Positions 7,600-16,194 of a stretch of 16,272 nucleotides of DNA are shown in pieces. The stretch covers positions 1 to 16,272 of the forward strand of contig JASANZ010001800.1 in the NCBI GenBank assembly GCA_030849805.1, read 5' to 3'. The DNA is from Sergeia podlipaevii (Eukaryota > Euglenozoa > Kinetoplastea > Trypanosomatida > Trypanosomatidae). Position 1 is the stretch's first letter. Each line of letters begins with the position of its first letter. Both the position numbers and the translations under genes were made by a program. The notes beneath the pieces are model-generated. The model did not search any database and was not told the origin of the DNA. It saw nothing but the letters and a program-made list of their open reading frames with translations.

Positions 7600-9945
7600 T
7601 CAAAAGAAATCCCGTGGGGGCACCGGTGGGCGGGAAGCGTTCGCGGCAGCAGCAGCGACGGCGGTGGCCTCCTCCTCACAATACTGATACTGGACCACAC
7701 TAGGCTCTCCAGTCGCATCAAGGAGAAGAATGGCGCCCCTATTGCCCATGCCGCAGTAATTGGCTGCTGAAAAGACTGTCACAAGGCGCGAGTTGTGAAC
7801 CCACTGGAAACCCTCCTGCACGCACTGATGCGCGCGAATGATGAAGCGCACCCGGTTCTGGCGCAAGAAGGCACAGGTGACGTCCTCACCAAATGTGTGT
7901 CCAGTGCCTCTGGTGCTGAATGTGTAACCAATTGGCGGGCCTTCATAGACTGGTGCGGTGGAATTATATTCCACGCGGCGCGCGGCAGGGGCTCCAGTGC
8001 CAGCTCCGGTAGCCCCGGCAGCCGGCGCGCTTGCTGAGGATAGATCGGTTGTGGTCGGGGATCCCAGTAGTCGCGAGTGGGCCTGAGTCTGGTTAACGAT
8101 GGGGTCAGACCACGTGAGGTCTGCAAGAGCGCCTGTCTCAATATCCTTGTGTCGTGTGACCGCAATGATGCCATCAATGCTGTTTTCAATATACGGAGAG
8201 AGACCTCCATGCATGGCGCAAATCCGAAGCGATGGCTTCTTGCGGCGCTTCTTGCCGTACTCCGCGGTCGCAGACTGCGTGCTTTCACTAGTGATGCTGT
8301 TGTTTACGGGGGTAGGATGACTGTGGCACGCAAGATGCATCTCATACAGCGCAGCAGCAATGGGAAGCCACTGGAAGGCCTCGTTGGCGGCCACCCAGAA
8401 AGGGTGGTCGCTCAGGTTCCATTCCATACCAAAGCTGGCAGAATCCGATCCGTAACTACCAACTTGGGGAGAAGTGATCTGCCCAGCAGCACCCTCATCT
8501 GCGGTGTTGTTGCTGCTGCTGCTGCTTGCCCCATCGCCTCCCTTACTACCTCGAGCACGTGCACCACCAACTGGTTTTGTATCCTTGCCGTTGCTGCTAC
8601 TCGTTGGTGTCTTCTTCTTCTGTGCAGCGAGCACCGCTGCGGAAGTAGTGACCACGTTGTTCACCACAGGATACACGGAGTGACATTCCTCAAGAAATCC
8701 GTAGTGTCGATTTGTAAGAGTGCACTCGTGGTTGCCACGAAGAAGAAAGACTGTATCGGGGGAGAGCAGCTTCGCCACAAATAAAAGGCATAGGCAGCGG
8801 AGGCTGCTTGTGCCACGATCCACGTAGTCACCAAGGAACAGGTATGCCACAGGTGGAGGAGAGCCTACTCCGCCGCCTGGTACCGTTGCCGAAGCAGTAT
8901 TGGCTGCATCTGCAGTCGCCGCCCCCGCGGTCGCCAAACTGCCGTTCTTCAGTCCTAGCTTTGACTCTGGAACCAGTGGGCCCCCGGCGGCGAGCACATG
9001 ATCGAGCAAGTCACGAATTTGTCCATGAATATCGCCCACCACGACAGTAGGCAGTGGCACAGACACCACGTTTGGCTCGTTGCTTAACATCTCCGTCGCG
9101 CGCGCGATTATCTCATTCATCTCCGCCGCCACGGGGAGATAGTCTCCTCCGTTAAGTAGCTCCTTGTAGATTCTCACCAAATCTATGTCTGGGCAGCGCT
9201 CAGGTGTCGCTACAGAAGCGGCGGGGCTCTTCACATCGCCGTCGCTGCTGGCCAGTGTGTTTAAATTTCCATTCCTCAGCTCAGAAAGAAACCCCGTGTT
9301 GCACGTGAAGACCTCCTCTTCCAGCTCCTGCTCAATGACAGAGCAGAAGCGGTACAGTGCAAGCGCATGACGGGCACGCAGCGGGGGTACCTCATCCAGC
9401 ATCTTCTCCAGCATAGGAAGAACAGCGAACGAAGGACTAAAGCCCTGGGTGGCGAGCACCTCCTTCGTGACGAGCGTCTCCGCCGGCATCAGGCTTGGGC
9501 ACACATCCTTCAACTGTTTCACTGCTAAGCGCTTTGCGCGAGCATCTTCGCACTTGCTTAAGATAGTGTTGAACTCTTCAAAGAAAGCTGTGAGCTCTCG
9601 CACCGTAAGGTCGTGCACCTCTATGTCCATGCGGGTGTGAGAGCTTGGGGCAGCGGGAGCTGCGGTAGTGCTGGCTTGCAAGTGAGGAGGGAGTCGACGC
9701 GGCGCTACCGAGCTGCCGCTGCTGCTGGCAGTAGTAGGAGTGGGAGGAGCGTTGCCGGTGCCATTGCTGGAATTGCGCTTTCTGTCCTTCTTCTTCTCCT
9801 CCTTCTCCTTGTCTTTTTCTTTCTTTTTCTCCTTTCCCTTCTCCTTCTCCTTGTCCTTGTCCTTGTCCTTCTCCTTGTCCTTGTCCTTCTCCTTCTCTTT
9901 GTCCTTGTCTTTGTCTTTCTTCTTGCCAAAGCCAAAGAGGTGCAT
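7600..9945 (-). CDS. PPP-family Ser/Thr protein phosphatase with K/D/E-rich N-terminus and catalytic-domain insertions
   Basis: A 781-residue protein from the first in-frame ATG (9943-9945) to TGA; upstream the frame opens only with a TTG. All PPP metal and phosphate motifs are present: GDIHGQ (304-309), GDYVDRG (372-378), GNHE (404-407), HGGLSP (579-584), RGTGHTFGEDV (679-689), RAHQ (704-707) and SAANYC (726-731). It should therefore be an active two-metal phosphoserine/threonine phosphatase. The N-terminus is a highly charged Lys-Asp/Lys-Glu repeat (8-57), then a Ser/Pro/Ala-rich linker, then a helical region (about 106-300) I cannot assign. The core is swollen by low-complexity insertions at about 323-364, 428-505, 542-572 and 624-660. 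From GDIHGQ to the NYC motif is 422 residues, against about 205 in PP1. The tail is Ala-rich and ends PPVPPRDFF. There is no EF-hand, TPR or membrane segment, so it is not a PP5- or PPEF-type enzyme. Substrates are unknown. Confidence 0.92.
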   Translation of the reverse strand: MHLFGFGKKKDKDKDKEKEKDKDKEKDKDKDKEKEKGKEKKKEKDKEKEEKKKDRKRNSSNGTGNAPPTPTTASSSGSSVAPRRLPPHLQASTTAAPAAPSSHTRMDIEVHDLTVRELTAFFEEFNTILSKCEDARAKRLAVKQLKDVCPSLMPAETLVTKEVLATQGFSPSFAVLPMLEKMLDEVPPLRARHALALYRFCSVIEQELEEEVFTCNTGFLSELRNGNLNTLASSDGDVKSPAASVATPERCPDIDLVRIYKELLNGGDYLPVAAEMNEIIARATEMLSNEPNVVSVPLPTVVVGDIHGQIRDLLDHVLAAGGPLVPESKLGLKNGSLATAGAATADAANTASATVPGGGVGSPPPVAYLFLGDYVDRGTSSLRCLCLLFVAKLLSPDTVFLLRGNHECTLTNRHYGFLEECHSVYPVVNNVVTTSAAVLAAQKKKTPTSSSNGKDTKPVGGARARGSKGGDGASSSSSNNTADEGAAGQITSPQVGSYGSDSASFGMEWNLSDHPFWVAANEAFQWLPIAAALYEMHLACHSHPTPVNNSITSESTQSATAEYGKKRRKKPSLRICAMHGGLSPYIENSIDGIIAVTRHKDIETGALADLTWSDPIVNQTQAHSRLLGSPTTTDLSSASAPAAGATGAGTGAPAARRVEYNSTAPVYEGPPIGYTFSTRGTGHTFGEDVTCAFLRQNRVRFIIRAHQCVQEGFQWVHNSRLVTVFSAANYCGMGNRGAILLLDATGEPSVVQYQYCEEEATAVAAAAANASRPPVPPRDFF
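9775..9924 (-). repeat. in-frame hexanucleotide-like repeat encoding Lys-Asp/Lys-Glu
   Basis: This part of the phosphatase gene is built from near-identical AAGGAC/AAGGAG units coding for alternating Lys with Asp or Glu (residues 8-57). Such tracts change length easily by slippage. The opposite strand reads as a long Leu/Ser/Phe frame, an artefact of the repeat. Confidence 0.9.
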
Positions 9946-10818
9946 TTTTGTTTTGTCTTTCTTTACTGTTGTTGTTATTGTTGCTTTTGTTGTTTGCTGA
10001 CGCAAATATCAGCGATACGTTCTTTTTCGCGGTTTGTGTGCTCTAAAAAGCAGAAGCCACTCACACACACACACACACTCGCAGTGGAAAAAAAAAATGT
10101 GGTGGGTCAAATTTTTTTTTGATTTTACTTTAAAGAGTGATGTGGGAGTAGAAATACAACAATCTTGAAGCAAAAAGCCGAAAAAAAAGAACAATCACCT
10201 CTTTTACGAGAGCTTCTGCTTTGCGAGTATTGAAGTCTAAAACAGCTACAACTCTTTACAGAAGGGGGAAGGGAGGAGGGAGAGTAAAGAAAAAAAAAAA
10301 AGCTGGACAAGATAGCTTCGTACAAAGACCCTCACTTTCTAAGACGCGATTAGTATATATAATTGCACTACTCGCTACTACGTTGTAAAGTAAAACGGGG
10401 GAAAAAAAAAAGAGAAAAAAAAAGAAGATGAACGTCAAAAATAAAAAGCATCGTACTAGTGAAAGAACAACAACAAAAAAAAAAAAGAGTGGTGACGCAG
10501 TGGGAAAAAAAAAACGCAACACAAATGAATTATAAAGGTATGTTAATGTCAAAACAATGTTGCATGAAACACTTGTGTACACGTTCCTTTGCTTTTTCTT
10601 TTTTTTTTTCGATATAAAACTGTAAGAAAAATGGTGAATGTGTGCAATACACACTAACGCATATATATATATATTCATATACGTGCACGTTCTTGATAAA
10701 ATAATGCAAAGCAAAGCAAGCAAAAAAAAAAAAATTGAGCTCAAGCAAACAGTCCGATGAACTGTGCGGTATCTGAACAGCAATGCGTCTCTCTTTCCTT
10801 CTCTCTCTTTCTCTGATT
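9946..10818. other. intergenic: 5' region of phosphatase gene and 3' UTR of ALG3 gene
   Basis: About 0.87 kb without a supported gene. It has a (CA)8 tract (10062-10077), several A8-A12 runs on the plus strand, T runs near 10110 and 10600, and an AT repeat near 10661-10675. Short frames in it are low complexity. Confidence 0.7.
10043..10057 (-). promoter_or_regulatory. candidate spliced-leader acceptor of the phosphatase gene
   Basis: On the minus strand CTTCTGCTTTTT is followed by AG at 10044-10043, giving a 5' UTR of about 97 nt to the ATG at 9945. A competing site lies upstream: a T10-containing tract followed by AG at 10079-10078. Neither is clearly better. Confidence 0.3.
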
Positions 10819-12171
10819 CTACTGATTCTTCTTTTCCCTCACGTTCGCTGAGGTTGCTGCATCGGCATCAGCTGGCTCCAGCTGCTTCTGGGCTGCCGCA
10901 GACGTCGCCGGCATTGTGCTGTCTGGATCATCATCACCAAAGAAAAGCAGTGCCACCACGGAGACTAGCAGCGCGAGAAGCACAAATGCGGAGGAGAAGA
11001 CACTTGGGGGATAAGATTCAAAGCCTTGACGAATGAGTCCAAAGAGAAGCAAGCGTGCAATGCGGGGTAGCTTGGTAAAGTGCAAGAGAAGCGGCACGCT
11101 GTGAAAGAACCATGAATAAAACTGGTAATGGAGAGAGCGGGAAAGCGCAACGCCAATAAGGTTGGACTCAAAAAGAGTGAGCACAATCGACACAAACACC
11201 TCTCGCTCCGCCTTCTCGTTGATAATAGTGCCAGCTGCTAGTGTCAAAGAGTTCTGAGTACGTCTTGCGTCAGCAACAGTAAAGTTCCTCTTTGACCATC
11301 GCATCCGCCACGCTATGACCCAGCAGAGCAGCGTCGCTACAAGAAGTCCCGCACCAAGCTCTGGACGCACGAAAACTTCCTCGGGCAGCCACTGATAATT
11401 GACGCTCCATTGATGATCAAAAACACGTCCAAGTTCAAAACTCTTACGGAGATATGAAATCGGGTGATGAAGCAAAAAGGGGGCAGCAACGACGAGCTGC
11501 CACAGCGCACATATAGAGAGACAGACCACCACCTGCTGTGGAGAAATGGCCCTGAGCAGTACATAGAGTAGCCCTGGAGCAAACAAAAGCACGTTCATTT
11601 TGATAGATACCGCCATGCTAAACATAAGACAACCTAACTTCCATCCAGGACGCTGCTGCTGTGCTTGTCTTACAAAGAGCATGACGGCGATAAAGAGAAA
11701 GAACATGGCCCAGCAATCGTTGAAGAGGCGTAACACAAATATGCTGCGGATACGCTTAGAAATAAATAAGGCAATAAAGCCGCGCCACCCAATGTGAGCC
11801 CCGGTGTAAAGCCGCAATGCCATTGAAAACACGCTCATGTAAAGAAGATAATAAATGACCTGCGCCATCGCGACATCCTGTCCAAGACAGGTGATGTAGT
11901 AAAGACCGCTGAACAGCCACACAAAGCCTCCGGGGTACACCAACGGACCTGTATCACCTCTGAGGCGTTCGTAGTCGAGCTCGCCATCAAGAAAACCGGA
12001 GACCTCCTGCATGTACGCTTTCCAGTCAATTTCAGTGTACACCACAAGGCACATGATAGCTACCATGACGACCCCCTCCAAATGTAAGAGTACGCTAGCT
12101 GCCGTGGTGCCAGGGGCCCTCGAGGCGGCGAGTTCATTGGCCATCGCTGCTGATGCTGTGCGTGTAGGCAT
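10819..12171 (-). CDS. ALG3: Dol-P-Man:Man5GlcNAc2-PP-dolichol alpha-1,3-mannosyltransferase
   Basis: A 450-residue multi-pass membrane protein (ATG at 12169-12171, TAG stop). It matches ALG3/GT58 by its diagnostic blocks: EIDWKAYMQEVSGFLDGELDY (47-67), RGDTGPLVYPGGF (71-83), RLFNDCWAM (148-156), FDHQWSVNYQWLPEEVF (251-267) and LHYQFYSWFFHSVPLLL (347-363). The enzyme acts on the luminal side of the ER membrane, using dolichyl-phosphate mannose to add the alpha-1,3 mannose that turns Man5 into Man6 on the lipid-linked N-glycan precursor. About ten or more hydrophobic segments are visible between residues 24 and 411. The length is typical for the family. The C-terminus ends KKNQ, which fits the dilysine KKxx pattern for ER retrieval of membrane proteins if that tail is cytosolic. 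The final 40 residues are otherwise Ala-rich and polar. Confidence 0.95.
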   Translation of the reverse strand: MPTRTASAAMANELAASRAPGTTAASVLLHLEGVVMVAIMCLVVYTEIDWKAYMQEVSGFLDGELDYERLRGDTGPLVYPGGFVWLFSGLYYITCLGQDVAMAQVIYYLLYMSVFSMALRLYTGAHIGWRGFIALFISKRIRSIFVLRLFNDCWAMFFLFIAVMLFVRQAQQQRPGWKLGCLMFSMAVSIKMNVLLFAPGLLYVLLRAISPQQVVVCLSICALWQLVVAAPFLLHHPISYLRKSFELGRVFDHQWSVNYQWLPEEVFVRPELGAGLLVATLLCWVIAWRMRWSKRNFTVADARRTQNSLTLAAGTIINEKAEREVFVSIVLTLFESNLIGVALSRSLHYQFYSWFFHSVPLLLHFTKLPRIARLLLFGLIRQGFESYPPSVFSSAFVLLALLVSVVALLFFGDDDPDSTMPATSAAAQKQLEPADADAATSANVREKKNQ

Positions 12172-12852
12172 AAAGAGATCTAAAAGAAAAAAAAATCCTC
12201 GGGATAGGTGTCAAAACTTATATTTTTTTTTAAAAAGGCACGCTTGTATTTCCACCGCTTGTGTGTCTGTGTGTGTGTGTGTGCCTTTTTGAAACTGCAG
12301 CCCTTCTTCTGTACGGATACGTTGTACCCCTATATGCTATGCTACGATTAACTGGCTGATATGCACTCCACTTTCCTCACAACAAAGACAACAAGCAAAA
12401 AAAAAACTATGAGAGCGCAATCTTAGATAGTATGACAAAGAAAAGAATATTTTTTTTCTTCAGACAAGGATTTCCACTATTGACACAAAGAAAATGAGAA
12501 GAATAAAAAAGAGAAAGAATGAGATAGCAAAGTATGGCCGAAGTGAAGAAGGAAGACACACACACACAAAGCAACAACAACAACAAACAGCACGACACTC
12601 TATCTATCTAAACAGGCATCACTTGAGATCCTATGTCGACACTCAACAAAAAAAAAATAGAAAAAATGAATATTTAAGCAAAAAATAGCATTTAAAAAAA
12701 GATTTTTAAAAAATGTTATATGTAGCACACGCAAATATATATATAGAGAGAGATAGATAGTAACTCCTACTCATTCACTCAGTCTCTCTCCCTCTCACTT
12801 TGTTCTATGTCGAAGAAAGAAAAAAAAAAAGAAAGAAGAAGAATGCTTTCAT
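12172..12852. other. intergenic: 3' UTR of CDC20-like gene and upstream region of ALG3
   Basis: About 0.68 kb with no supported gene. It contains a (TG)8 tract (12268-12283), several A runs, an AT/AG repeat near 12736-12760 and the proposed ALG3 splice site at its left end. Confidence 0.7.
12180..12195 (-). promoter_or_regulatory. predicted spliced-leader acceptor of ALG3, very close to the start codon
   Basis: On the minus strand a 14-base pyrimidine run (12195-12182, TTTTTTTTTCTTTT) leads directly into AG at 12181-12180. Only 8 bases then separate the splice point from the ATG at 12171. A weaker alternative exists upstream (AG of TATAAG after A and T runs), which would give a longer leader. 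Confidence 0.5.
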
Positions 12853-14997
12853 TTAGCGCAGTCGTGGTGCGGTACACTCTTCAAGATCTTCCTCCGTCGT
12901 CGCCGTCTGCAACAGCGCGCTGGTGCGTTGCTCCCAGTCTGATGCGGCTGAAAAGGGCTGAAACACACGCCAGAACCGAATCGTACCGTCTACCCCTGCT
13001 GCTGCCGATACCACACAGCCGCCGTTAGACGAGTGCTGGAAAGGTGAAGAAAGGTGCAGCGGACGCGCGCGGTGCCCAAGAAGGGCATACTGCCGCAGTA
13101 GTGGGCGTGGTTGGTCGTACTCTGTAGTTCCTCGCACACCGCTGCCGCCTTGATGATGCACACTCGCTGTGCTGCTGTTGCTATTGTTGCTGCTGGTGGC
13201 AGTAGTGATGCACAATTGCGTGCTCTCCTCAGCGCCACCAAGCACCGCATCACGCAGATACTCGCCCCGCTGTTTGAGGCCCTTCTTCCACACAACCAGA
13301 GAGTAAGGAGCAACTGCAACACAGTCATAAAGGGGATCTCCTGCTGACTCCTCCAACGGGTTTCCATTCATTCCCCCTACCGTCATGGTAGCAAATGGTC
13401 CTTCGCCGCTCCATCGCAGTGGATTGTCCTCCCAAGGAGCGGGCGGAGGCGATGCCGTAAAAACGCCAGCTCTCGTCCCCGTCATGCCCCTCCTCCTCAG
13501 CCCCTGCGCATGTGGTGACGGTGGTGATGCAGGAGCAACCCCCTGTTGCACGTCTGTGTGCCGCATGGAGTGTGGCCTGTCATTATCATGGCTCGTGACC
13601 AGGTGCGTCCCATCGGGTGAGTATAGCACCTGCGTCATCCTCGCCGAGATGGGGGCCGACCACGAAAGCACAGGCGACGCGCCAGAGACATCATAGATAC
13701 AAAAACTGCTTCCTTCACCCTCCGAGCTCCGCCCAGCGCCTAGAGAAAGCTCATAGGGATTAGTGAGGTGAAACATGAGCGCCTTTACTGTTGCTGCCGC
13801 TGCGCCACCACCACCAGACCCGCAAATCCCTCCGCTTCTGCCCATATCTAGCACCATGATAGGATGACGCGGGCTACTTAATGCCCAAACCGAGACCAAC
13901 CCGCTACCAGAGCCAGTGGCAAGCAGCGAGCCATTGGCGTTCCACGACACGCTGCAGAGCCGCTCGCTGTCCGCAAGGAAAGTCGCGAGACTCGCCATCT
14001 CAGCTGATGGCGATGACGCCTGCTGCTGCTGCCACAAGGGAGGTAAGTCTGACCCAAAGCGCACCACCGGTGTTTCATGTCTAGAGTCAAGTGCCAGCAG
14101 TCCACACGCAGAGGTGCCGACGGCGGCCATTGTAGGATGCGCATTAGAGGTGGATATGCACCCTACGCTTGCGACAGAAGGCACCAACGCCGCAAGAGCT
14201 CCACGAACCTTTTGTGAAGAAACACTCACGGCAGCACCTCGTCCAAGCGCGTCAGACAGAGCAGCATGCTGCTGCTGTCGCGGATAGTGGTGTGCAGGCG
14301 ACGTCTTGTCCCAGTGAGCGGTGAGAAGAGCCGAAATGCGATCTGTTGGCGGCTCTGGCATCGCAAAAGACATCGTTGGCGCGAAGGCGCCTTCGCTCCT
14401 GCACACATACAGTTCCGCAGCACCTGAGGACAGACCGAGAAAGCAAGCGTTGTCGTCAAAGCGGGTAATGGCAATAGCAGTGGGGTAACCCCCTGTATTC
14501 CTCTTCTTCACCGATGACGTGGCACCGCTGCTACTCACCGCACCAGAGACGTGCGCCGTAGCGGATCGCTCTCCTGGTTTGCTTGGATGGAAAAGAAGTA
14601 AGTCATCGCGCAACGCCAAGGCGACGTATTCCCTTCCATAGGAAAGGCATGAGGTGTAGTAGTCATCTTGCATCCCTGCTGCACTCAGCACACGATAAGG
14701 AGAAGTCAGTCGCGTCGGCAACCATGCAGGGGAAAAATCAAAGGCACTTGCGGTTGGTGAAAGCGCTCGGACAGAAGACAAGCTTGCAGTTCCATGACTA
14801 CTGCTATTCCGTCTATGATGCAAATAGTGATGAGAGTGAGGGGGCGATGCTGCCGTGGTGACCGGGGCGGCGGCTCCTACGAGAGTACCAGAGGAAATGC
14901 CGTGATGCAGGCGTGCGGCCATCAACCTATCTGGTACAAACTCAGCAATGTGCGGGGGTGAAATGCAACTCGATACATCATCGTCATCGTAGTGCAT
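12853..14997 (-). CDS. divergent CDC20/CDH1-type WD40 protein (putative APC/C activator)
   Basis: A 714-residue protein from the first in-frame ATG (14995-14997) to TAA; the frame extends seven codons further only to a TTG. The entry to the propeller, SPYRVLSAAGMQDDYYTSCL (99-118), matches the CDC20/CDH1 block that precedes the WD repeats. Repeat-like blades follow at about 173-199, 263-304, 338-372 (SVSWNANGSLLATGSGSGLVSVW, 350-372), 402-436, then a split blade (452-470 and 555-570, ending SLVVWKK), and a last blade containing VVSAAAGVDGTIRFWRVF (662-679). This order matches the family. CDC20/CDH1 proteins recruit substrates to the anaphase-promoting complex through a C-box (DR.IP.R) and a C-terminal Ile-Arg. 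Here DRLMAAR (23-29) has the C-box spacing but not its core, and the protein ends Leu-Arg. A low-complexity insertion (471-554) splits blade six. The fold and family are well supported; an APC/C role is inferred. Confidence 0.82.
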   Translation of the reverse strand: MHYDDDDVSSCISPPHIAEFVPDRLMAARLHHGISSGTLVGAAAPVTTAASPPHSHHYLHHRRNSSSHGTASLSSVRALSPTASAFDFSPAWLPTRLTSPYRVLSAAGMQDDYYTSCLSYGREYVALALRDDLLLFHPSKPGERSATAHVSGAVSSSGATSSVKKRNTGGYPTAIAITRFDDNACFLGLSSGAAELYVCRSEGAFAPTMSFAMPEPPTDRISALLTAHWDKTSPAHHYPRQQQHAALSDALGRGAAVSVSSQKVRGALAALVPSVASVGCISTSNAHPTMAAVGTSACGLLALDSRHETPVVRFGSDLPPLWQQQQASSPSAEMASLATFLADSERLCSVSWNANGSLLATGSGSGLVSVWALSSPRHPIMVLDMGRSGGICGSGGGGAAAATVKALMFHLTNPYELSLGAGRSSEGEGSSFCIYDVSGASPVLSWSAPISARMTQVLYSPDGTHLVTSHDNDRPHSMRHTDVQQGVAPASPPSPHAQGLRRRGMTGTRAGVFTASPPPAPWEDNPLRWSGEGPFATMTVGGMNGNPLEESAGDPLYDCVAVAPYSLVVWKKGLKQRGEYLRDAVLGGAEESTQLCITTATSSNNSNSSTASVHHQGGSGVRGTTEYDQPRPLLRQYALLGHRARPLHLSSPFQHSSNGGCVVSAAAGVDGTIRFWRVFQPFSAASDWEQRTSALLQTATTEEDLEECTAPRLR

Positions 14998-15167
14998 ATT
15001 ATGCACGCAATCCAACAAAGGCTAAATGTCTATATGTATACGGTATGCGTTTTAGTGGGACAAAAATAATAATAACAATAATAATAAGATTGTGCTTCTA
15101 TGTCTTGTTGGGAATAGATATAAACCCGTGGATATATATATATAGTGTATGTGATTTTAAAAAAGAT

Positions 15168-15186
15168 GTACAGCCCTACGCTGTAC
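15168..15186. repeat. 7-bp stem, 5-nt loop hairpin
   Basis: GTACAGC (15168-15174), loop CCTAC, then GCTGTAC (15180-15186). A perfect short stem in the spacer between HSP60 and the CDC20-like gene. It could be chance. Confidence 0.8.
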
Positions 15187-15718
15187 CAATACCTTATGAA
15201 GCGGCACGCCCACACGTAAAGAAAAAAACGAAAGGCAAAAAAAATGGAATCGTATGCAGCACGGTAAAAAAAAAACAAAAAACAACGGCACCATGTATTT
15301 AATGCAAATTATAAATTCTGCATTGATACTCGCCTTGTACAAGAGAGAGAGATAGATAGAAAAGGGCCAGCAGGGAAAGGAATCCTGTGAGCATCCGAAC
15401 ACTCTTCTTCCGTCCAAAAAACAAAAACAAAAAAAAGGTAGCACTTTGAAATAAAAATAAAAAAATTTTAAAGCGCACCTACGCATATTCTGTATTCCTC
15501 TTTGATTAGCATTAAACCCCAAAGATATCAAAAAAAAGCCTATTTTTGGTGGTTTTGCTTTCTCTCTCTGGTCTTTCACTAGCGCATCTTCTGTCGTTCT
15601 CTTGTTCACGCACTTTCCTCCTTCCATCACAATCGTTAAAAGAAAAGAAAAGAAAATATATGCTTAGACACAAGACATATATATATAAATGTTAGATTCG
15701 CACATTCCTTTGCTTCTC

Positions 15719-15738
15719 TTTTTTTTTTAAAAAAAAAA
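15719..15738. repeat. T10A10 palindromic run
   Basis: Ten T followed by ten A, a 20-bp perfect palindrome of homopolymers, in the HSP60 3' flanking region. Such rigid A-tract junctions disfavour nucleosomes in general; no specific function can be read here. Confidence 0.9.
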
Positions 15739-16194
15739 ACCGAAAACTGTGAATAACTTATTCAATAATAGTAATATAACGAAAACAGAAAAGAAAGCCT
15801 GTCCCGTCGACTGATGATAGTAATAGTAATAATAATAATGAAATGTACTGAATGGCTCCCGCGTCGTCACTTGCATAAAAAGGGTTGGATGCTGAAAACC
15901 GCAAAAAAAAAAAACTTGGGTTCACAATTCTCCACAGTTCCTAGCTCACCGACAAATGTACTACAGAGAAACAAAAAGGCACACAAAAAATGGGCAACTC
16001 AGTATGAGTTCACATCCATCTCTCACAATACACGTCGCTACCCCCTCCCCCCCCTTTCTCCTTTCAAATTCTCCTCGTGCACTTATACAGTTCCCCGTTA
16101 ACCACACACACAGAAAAAAGGTACCAGTAAGCAAAGAAAGAAACGCAATTTGGAAACCAAATAGAACAAATCCGTCACGGACTGGACTGCCTTC

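Larger units (their letters stand above)
14998..16194. other. intergenic: HSP60 3' UTR and upstream region of the CDC20-like gene
   Basis: About 1.2 kb without a supported gene. It holds A/G runs, a (TA)n tract near 15132-15144, trinucleotide ATA/ATT repeats (about 15066-15087 and 15811-15840), a short hairpin and a T10A10 palindrome. No strong pyrimidine-AG acceptor stands out close to the CDC20-like start; a TTTAG (AG at 15023-15022) after a T-rich stretch is the nearest candidate. Confidence 0.65.

Noticed and set aside
8077..8784. 235-codon plus-strand frame
   Set aside because: It lies wholly antisense to the phosphatase catalytic domain, which has all the PPP motifs on the minus strand.
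9775..9924. CRISPR-like or minisatellite array
   Set aside because: The repeat is in frame, without spacers, and codes for Lys-Asp/Glu inside a clear gene.
9946..10005. 20-codon N-terminal extension of the phosphatase
   Set aside because: It begins with TTG. Kinetoplastid genes normally start with ATG, and the first in-frame ATG is at 9943-9945. The same reasoning removed 11 codons from DUF72 and 7 from the CDC20-like gene.
9613..10122. 169-codon plus-strand Leu-rich frame resembling a membrane protein
   Set aside because: The Leu/Val/Phe runs are the reverse strand of the Lys-Asp/Glu repeat in the phosphatase gene.
10256..10783. 175-codon minus-strand Phe-rich frame
   Set aside because: It is produced by poly-A/poly-T runs in the ALG3 3' flank and has no family resemblance.
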